DNA from: Verrucomicrobiota bacterium
GTDB taxonomy: Bacteria > Verrucomicrobiota > Verrucomicrobiia > Limisphaerales > UBA1100
DNA length: 9,192 bases
Direction of reading: 5' to 3'
Assembly: GCA_028872645.1 (NCBI GenBank)
Contig: JAPKDK010000104.1
Coordinates: 1-9,192 of the forward strand
A model generated the notes under the pieces. It was not told where the DNA came from. It searched no databases and was given only the letters and a program-made list of their open reading frames with translations. The translations under genes were made by a program, and so were the position numbers. Numbering within the stretch: the first letter of the stretch is position 1; each line of letters opens with the position of its first letter. Of the stretch, positions 5,692 through 9,192 are shown piece after piece.

Positions 5692-6764
5692 TGCCCATCG
5701 TTTGCCTCGGCCTCAATCATCGCACCGCGCCGGTAAACGTGCGCGAGCAGTTCGCGTTGGCGGAAAGTAAACTGCCCGAGTTGTTGGTGGCATTGCGCGC
5801 GGAAACGAGCGCGAAGGAAGCGGTCATTTTGTCCACGTGCAATCGCGTGGAAATTTATGCGGCCACCGATCGCGCGCCGCAGCAGTTGCTCAACGAACTG
5901 CGTGCGTTTCTCGTGCAAGGCCGCGAGGTCGACGAGGATGTGTTTTATGAACTGAACGGCGCGGAAGCCGTGGAGCATTTGTTCAAAGTCGCCAGCGGGT
6001 TAGACTCGATGGTGCTGGGCGAAACGGAAATTCTCGGTCAACTCAAGACGGCATATCAACTCGCCCTCGAACAAAAGGCCACCGGCAGTCGCCTGAATAA
6101 GTCATTCCAAAAAGCCTTCAACGCCGCCAAACAAATCCGCACGGAAACGAATATCCAACGCGGCAGTGTCTCCGTGGCCAACGTAGCGGTGGAGTTGGCT
6201 GGGAAAATTTTTGACCGGCTCGATGACCGCACCGTGATGGTCATCGGCGCGGGGGACACGAGCGAAAAGACCGCGCGCGCGCTGCTGAGTCGCGGCGCGC
6301 AGAGCGTGATCGTTTCCAATCGCTCGCTCGAACGCGCCGAGGCTTTGGCGACTGAGCTGGGCGGCAAGGCGGTGAGTTTTGAAAATTGGGAGAGCGAATT
6401 CGCCGCCATTGACATTATCATCAGCAGCACCAGCGCGCCGCATTATGTTTTGGATCGCAAGAGACTCGAGCCGCTGCAGCGCCTCCGCCAGCATCGGCCG
6501 CTGTTGTTGGTAGACATCGCCGTACCGCGCGACATCGAGCCGGAAGTGAATTTTTTGGAGGATGTTTATCTGTACAACATCGACGACCTCCAATCTATCG
6601 CCGCCGACTACCTTCGCCTGCGCGAAGAGGAAATCACCAAGTGCAATGCGATCGTGAAGGCCAAAGCTAAAGAATTATTGGATGCCTTCCAAGTTCTGCC
6701 GGCATCTTGCCGGGAGAATCCAACAATTCCATCTGCCGATAATATGCCGACAGCACAAAACTAA
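5691..6764 (+). CDS. hemA: Glutamyl-tRNA reductase, lacking the C-terminal dimerisation domain
   Basis: NADPH-dependent reduction of glutamyl-tRNA to glutamate-1-semialdehyde, the first committed step of tetrapyrrole synthesis. The protein has 357 residues, against roughly 420 usually. The catalytic domain (1-155) begins CLGLNHRTAPV and has the nucleophile Cys50 in STCNRVEIYA, then SGLDSMVLGETEILGQLK (102-119). The NADPH-binding Rossmann domain has VIGAGDTSEKTARAL (184-198), SNRS (209-212) and VDIAVPRDIEP (274-284). The spinal helix starts at YNIDDLQSIA (295-304), but after AKELLDAF (326-333) the protein diverges into a short unrelated-looking tail. The usual V-shaped dimerisation domain is absent and cannot lie in another frame, because hemC starts on the last base of the stop. 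The start is the ATG at 5691, overlapping the upstream stop (TGATG); translation is probably coupled, as no Shine-Dalgarno is seen. Confidence 0.95.
   Translation: MPIVCLGLNHRTAPVNVREQFALAESKLPELLVALRAETSAKEAVILSTCNRVEIYAATDRAPQQLLNELRAFLVQGREVDEDVFYELNGAEAVEHLFKVASGLDSMVLGETEILGQLKTAYQLALEQKATGSRLNKSFQKAFNAAKQIRTETNIQRGSVSVANVAVELAGKIFDRLDDRTVMVIGAGDTSEKTARALLSRGAQSVIVSNRSLERAEALATELGGKAVSFENWESEFAAIDIIISSTSAPHYVLDRKRLEPLQRLRQHRPLLLVDIAVPRDIEPEVNFLEDVYLYNIDDLQSIAADYLRLREEEITKCNAIVKAKAKELLDAFQVLPASCRENPTIPSADNMPTAQN
6699..6753. repeat. Two imperfect palindromes in the hemA 3' end
   Basis: CCGGCA (6699-6704) and TGCCGG (6708-6713) form a 6-bp stem with a three-base loop. CTGCCG (6733-6738) and CGACAG (6748-6753) form a second stem with one mismatch. 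All share the unit TGCCG. They encode the non-conserved HemA tail. This resembles a small palindromic interspersed element, but only one copy is in view. Confidence 0.35.
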
Positions 6765-7714
6765 TGCCCGAAGAACCCATTATCATCGCCACCCGTGGCA
6801 GTGCGCTTGCCCTTGCGCAAGCCCGTTTGATTTTTGACCAATGTCGTTTGACCTTTCCGCGTTTGGCCTTTGAAATTAAAATCATAAAAACCACCGGCGA
6901 CAAGAAACAATCCGCTTCGCTCGTGCAAGCGGGCAAATCGCTGCCCAAAGGAATGTTCACCAAAGAACTCGAGGTGGCGCTCGTCAAAGGCAAAGCCGAT
7001 CTTGCCGTGCACAGTCTCAAGGATTTGCCCACGGAATTGCCAAGCGGCCTCATGCTCGGCGCAGTCGGCAAACGCGAGGACGTGCGCGATGTGCTGATTT
7101 ACAAAACCGACGCAGGCTTCGATGGCGCGCTTCCGCAATTGGCCGAGGGTGCAATGGTGGCCACGAGCAGCCCGCGCCGCCAAGCGCAACTGCTGGCCGC
7201 GCGTCCGGATTTGCAGATGCAGGAAATTCGCGGCAACCTCCCCACGCGTTTGGAAAAACTGGCCGACACCGAGGCAATGGCTGGAACTGTCCTTGCCGCC
7301 GCCGGCCTCAACCGGTTGGATTTTTCCATCACCGCCGATGGCACACTCGAAGGCGATGCCGTGCCCGATGGCATTCGCGCCGTGGCGCTTGACACCGAAT
7401 TGATGCTTCCGTGCGTGGGGCAGGGCGCGATTGGCATCGAGATTCGCGCGGATGATGGCCGCATTGAAAAAATTTGTGAGCGCTTAAATCATTTCAACAG
7501 CTTCACCGCCGTGGCCGCCGAGCGGGCGTTTCTGCGCGGGATGGGCGGCGGCTGCAGTTCGCCCGTGGGCGCGGAGGCGACGGTCGATGGCACGCAATTG
7601 CGACTGCGCGCCGTTTCGTTTTTAAATGACACTGTGCAGCGCGCCGAGCAAACCGGCGACTTGCGCGAGCCCGAGGCGTTGGGTGCGGCGGTGGCCGCCG
7701 AACTGCGCGGATGA
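6764..7714 (+). CDS. hemC: Porphobilinogen deaminase (hydroxymethylbilane synthase)
   Basis: A cytoplasmic enzyme that joins four porphobilinogen units into hydroxymethylbilane using a covalently bound dipyrromethane cofactor. It has 316 residues, normal for the family. Motifs in order: IATRGSALALAQA (8-20), TTGDK (43-47), KGMFTKELE (62-70), HSLKDLPTELPSGL (83-96) with catalytic Asp87, REDVRDVLI (104-112), SSPRRQAQL (135-143), IRGNLPTRLEKL (155-166), AAAGLNRL (178-185), VGQGAIGIEIR (218-228), and GGGCSSPVGA (261-270) where Cys264 anchors the cofactor. The usual EYDAIVLA-type segment is replaced by EAMAGTVLA (170-178), a mild departure. The ATG at 6764 overlaps the hemA stop (TAATG) and lacks a Shine-Dalgarno, so coupled translation is likely. 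hemD and hemB are not in the window. Confidence 0.97.
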   Translation: MPEEPIIIATRGSALALAQARLIFDQCRLTFPRLAFEIKIIKTTGDKKQSASLVQAGKSLPKGMFTKELEVALVKGKADLAVHSLKDLPTELPSGLMLGAVGKREDVRDVLIYKTDAGFDGALPQLAEGAMVATSSPRRQAQLLAARPDLQMQEIRGNLPTRLEKLADTEAMAGTVLAAAGLNRLDFSITADGTLEGDAVPDGIRAVALDTELMLPCVGQGAIGIEIRADDGRIEKICERLNHFNSFTAVAAERAFLRGMGGGCSSPVGAEATVDGTQLRLRAVSFLNDTVQRAEQTGDLREPEALGAAVAAELRG

Positions 7715-8490
7715 TTGAGCTGGGTAAATTGCTCGAATTGCCGTGGCTACCCATCGGCACGTTTTTTAATGTAATTTGCATTTTCATCGGCGGCGTGGTG
7801 GGGCTGCGTTTGAGCCGCCAACTGACCGAAGCCACGCAACGGCGCATCCGGAAATTCCTTGCGGTGCTCACCGTGCTTGCCGGTGGCTATATGATTTGCA
7901 ATGGGCTTTACGGAGGCTGGCACTCGGCGGGGAGTGTTTGGGAATTTCTGTTGCTCGGGCTCATCACGTTACTCGCGATTTCCTTTGGAAACCTTTTCGG
8001 CACATGGCTGAAGTTGCAGGAGCGACTCGATAAAATTGGTCAAGCGGCTAAGGATAGGTTTGCGAAATTGAAAAATGAAGAGTCGACCAACTTCAGCGAC
8101 GGCTTTGTGACTTGCACGATCTTGTTCACCGTTGGGCCGATGTCTCTGCTCGGTGCTGTAGAGGACGGACTGGGCAAAGTGCCTACGATTCTAATTGTGA
8201 AATCTTTGATGGATGGCATCGCCACGTTATGCTTCGTACCCAGGTTTGGCGCGGGCGTTCTGTTATCCATTGTGCCGCTGCTGGCCTATCAGGGAACGGT
8301 CACATTATTGGCTTCCAACATGGCGTTTATTACAGACGAACCAGCTCTGCTAGCCAGTTTCAATCTCGTGGGCGGTTTGCTTGTGCTCACGATAATGCTA
8401 GTGATCCTTGAAGTGGAAAAAGTGCCGTTAGCGAATTATCTACCAGCACTGGTCGTCGGTCCATTGCTGACTTGGTGGTGGGTGCTTTAA
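7711..8490 (+). CDS. DUF554 family membrane protein (YqgA/YdfK-like)
   Basis: A 259-residue integral membrane protein of the DUF554 family (PF04474), whose members include E. coli YqgA and B. subtilis YdfK; the family function is not established and transport is only a guess. About seven hydrophobic segments are visible. Family marks are GTFFNV near the start (16-21), GYMICNGL (59-66), the block FTVGPMSLLGAVEDGL (139-154), IVKSLMDGIATL (162-173), LAYQGTVTLLA (191-201) and the closing NYLPALVVGPL (242-252). A charged helical loop (101-127) is probably cytoplasmic. The ATG overlaps the hemC stop by four bases (ATGA), making it the last gene of the haem operon by position; a role in haem metabolism is not otherwise supported. 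Its stop at 8488-8490 abuts the convergent rhodanese gene with no gap and no evident terminator. Confidence 0.92.
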   Translation: MIELGKLLELPWLPIGTFFNVICIFIGGVVGLRLSRQLTEATQRRIRKFLAVLTVLAGGYMICNGLYGGWHSAGSVWEFLLLGLITLLAISFGNLFGTWLKLQERLDKIGQAAKDRFAKLKNEESTNFSDGFVTCTILFTVGPMSLLGAVEDGLGKVPTILIVKSLMDGIATLCFVPRFGAGVLLSIVPLLAYQGTVTLLASNMAFITDEPALLASFNLVGGLLVLTIMLVILEVEKVPLANYLPALVVGPLLTWWWVL

Positions 8491-9036
8491 TTATTCCGCC
8501 TCTAATTCATCACCTAACATCCGTCGGCCAAACGTATTGTAAGGGTGCACCGTGTTGCCCCCTTCCAGCGGGTGTCCTTCCGTGGCCCATGCAAAAATTG
8601 CCCCTTCCAGATTGCTCACGTTCGTATGTCCGAGTGCCTTCAATCGTCGCGCCATCTTCGCGCTACGATACCCGACCGAGCAGTAGACGATGATCGGTTG
8701 GTTGTTTTCCGGGATAATATCTTTCAATTCAACATCGGTTGTTTCAGGTGATACACGTATGGCCTTGGGTAGATGGCTCACGGAAAACTCATCCGCGCGG
8801 CGGACGTCCCACAGCAATGCAGGGGTGTGATCATCATTGCCGAGTCGCGCGGCTAATTCTGCCGGAGTTGTGTGCGACACATCATCAAATTTCCAGCGAA
8901 TGAATTTGCGCGCTGTGGGCAACCCGTTCGATGGTAGCCACAACCAAAAGCCAAGAGTCAGCACAATTACCACACCACTGACAATGAGAGTGGGTTTTAT
9001 CCAGCGACGTTTTTTAGTTGTGGATACGCTGCTCAC
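8491..9036 (-). CDS. Membrane-anchored rhodanese-domain protein
   Basis: A 181-residue protein with a basic start (KKRRWIK, 8-14), one membrane segment (about 15-35, ending FWLWLP) and a single rhodanese domain (about 52-158, PF00581). The basic residues before the segment predict an N-in orientation with the domain outside the cytoplasm. Motifs are LLWDVRRADEFSVSHLPKAI (74-93), IIVYCSVGYRSAKMARRL (115-132) with the active-site loop CSVGYRS and Cys119, and VSNLEGAIFAWATEG (140-154). Rhodaneses transfer sulfane sulfur via a persulfide on this cysteine; the substrate here is unknown. The tail VHPYNTFGRRMLGDE (163-177) follows the fold. The start is GTG at 9036, overlapping the upstream gene's TGA by four bases (GTGA). 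No other start fits the anchor as well. Translation is probably coupled to the ceramidase-like gene. Confidence 0.9.
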   Translation of the reverse strand: MSSVSTTKKRRWIKPTLIVSGVVIVLTLGFWLWLPSNGLPTARKFIRWKFDDVSHTTPAELAARLGNDDHTPALLWDVRRADEFSVSHLPKAIRVSPETTDVELKDIIPENNQPIIVYCSVGYRSAKMARRLKALGHTNVSNLEGAIFAWATEGHPLEGGNTVHPYNTFGRRMLGDELEAE

Positions 9037-9192
9037 TTCGTATCGCGCACGAGCTGATTAATTCCCTCAGTAACAAGATCCTCCACGTTCTCCTTCCATC
9101 GGTCAGCGGGGAGGCCATACACGGCCATGGCGCTTTGGCCTTCGTAGCCACCTTCTTGCAGGACGCGGAAGGTGGGGATGTACGCCATCACG
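9033..9192 (-). CDS. C-terminal end of a probable neutral/alkaline ceramidase-like protein (partial)
   Basis: The minus strand from the right edge is open for 52 complete codons and ends at TGA (9035-9033). The peptide contains VMAYIPTFRVLQEGGYEGQS, then AMAVYGLPADRW, and ends LVRDTK. The Y-P-x-x-x-V-L-x-E-G-G-Y-E-G pattern followed by a YGLPA segment resembles the C-terminal part of neutral/alkaline non-lysosomal ceramidase-like proteins (PF04734) found in Planctomycetes and Verrucomicrobia. The zinc-binding catalytic part lies outside the window, so activity cannot be judged. It overlaps the rhodanese start by four bases, indicating a shared transcript. The frame is clearly coding; the family name is less certain. 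Confidence 0.65.
   Translation of the reverse strand, partial: VMAYIPTFRVLQEGGYEGQSAMAVYGLPADRWKENVEDLVTEGINQLVRDTK

Noticed and set aside
8040..8490. Possible horizontal transfer or frameshift in the second half of DUF554, where base usage looks less GC-rich
   Set aside because: The frame is continuous and the family motifs run through the region; the impression of altered composition was not measured and is within ordinary variation.

Overview
The window looks like part of a chromosome from a PVC-group bacterium, most likely Verrucomicrobiota (Pedosphaera/Limisphaera-like). The pointers are a Tat-exported DUF1501 protein, a secreted leucine-rich-repeat protein of a type common in these phyla, a CcsA/HemX-hemA-hemC cluster, a ceramidase-like tail, and very few Shine-Dalgarno sites. 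This assignment is inference from gene content. No sequence search was possible.

Layout. Positions 1-57 hold what appears to be the 3' end of the RNase P RNA (rnpB). Two rightward genes for exported proteins follow: an N-terminal beta-rich/coiled-coil/LRR protein (112-1347) and a DUF1501 protein (1416-2771). Next comes a small rightward gene for an unrecognised secreted protein (2820-3272). It converges on a leftward GHL10-family glycoside-hydrolase-like gene (3269-4744); their stop codons interlock, and a rho-independent terminator lies across the junction. An 80-bp divergent intergenic region (4745-4824) carries a candidate promoter with a nine-G tract as spacer and a perfect 14-bp palindrome. 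A compact rightward operon then runs 4825-8490: a CcsA/HemX-like membrane protein, hemA, hemC and a DUF554 membrane protein, each overlapping the next by 1-4 bases. A leftward pair closes the window: a membrane-anchored rhodanese (8491-9036), translationally coupled to the C-terminal end of a probable neutral-ceramidase-like gene that enters from the right (9033-9192). No gene-free stretch exceeds about 110 bases.

How the genes work together. HemA (glutamyl-tRNA reductase) and HemC (porphobilinogen deaminase) are steps 1 and 4 of tetrapyrrole synthesis from glutamyl-tRNA. The CcsA/HemX-like protein in front either handles haem for cytochrome c maturation or modulates HemA. The left half encodes exported proteins with no evident shared pathway.

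Most worth a second look: HemA stops right after its NADPH domain and first linker-helix residues, so the usual C-terminal dimerisation domain is missing, and its last 60 bases consist of two imperfect palindromes. The GHL10 gene may have a homopolymer-tuned promoter and a leaderless GTG start. I see no defence system, CRISPR array, insertion sequence, prophage or wholly new multi-gene system here.
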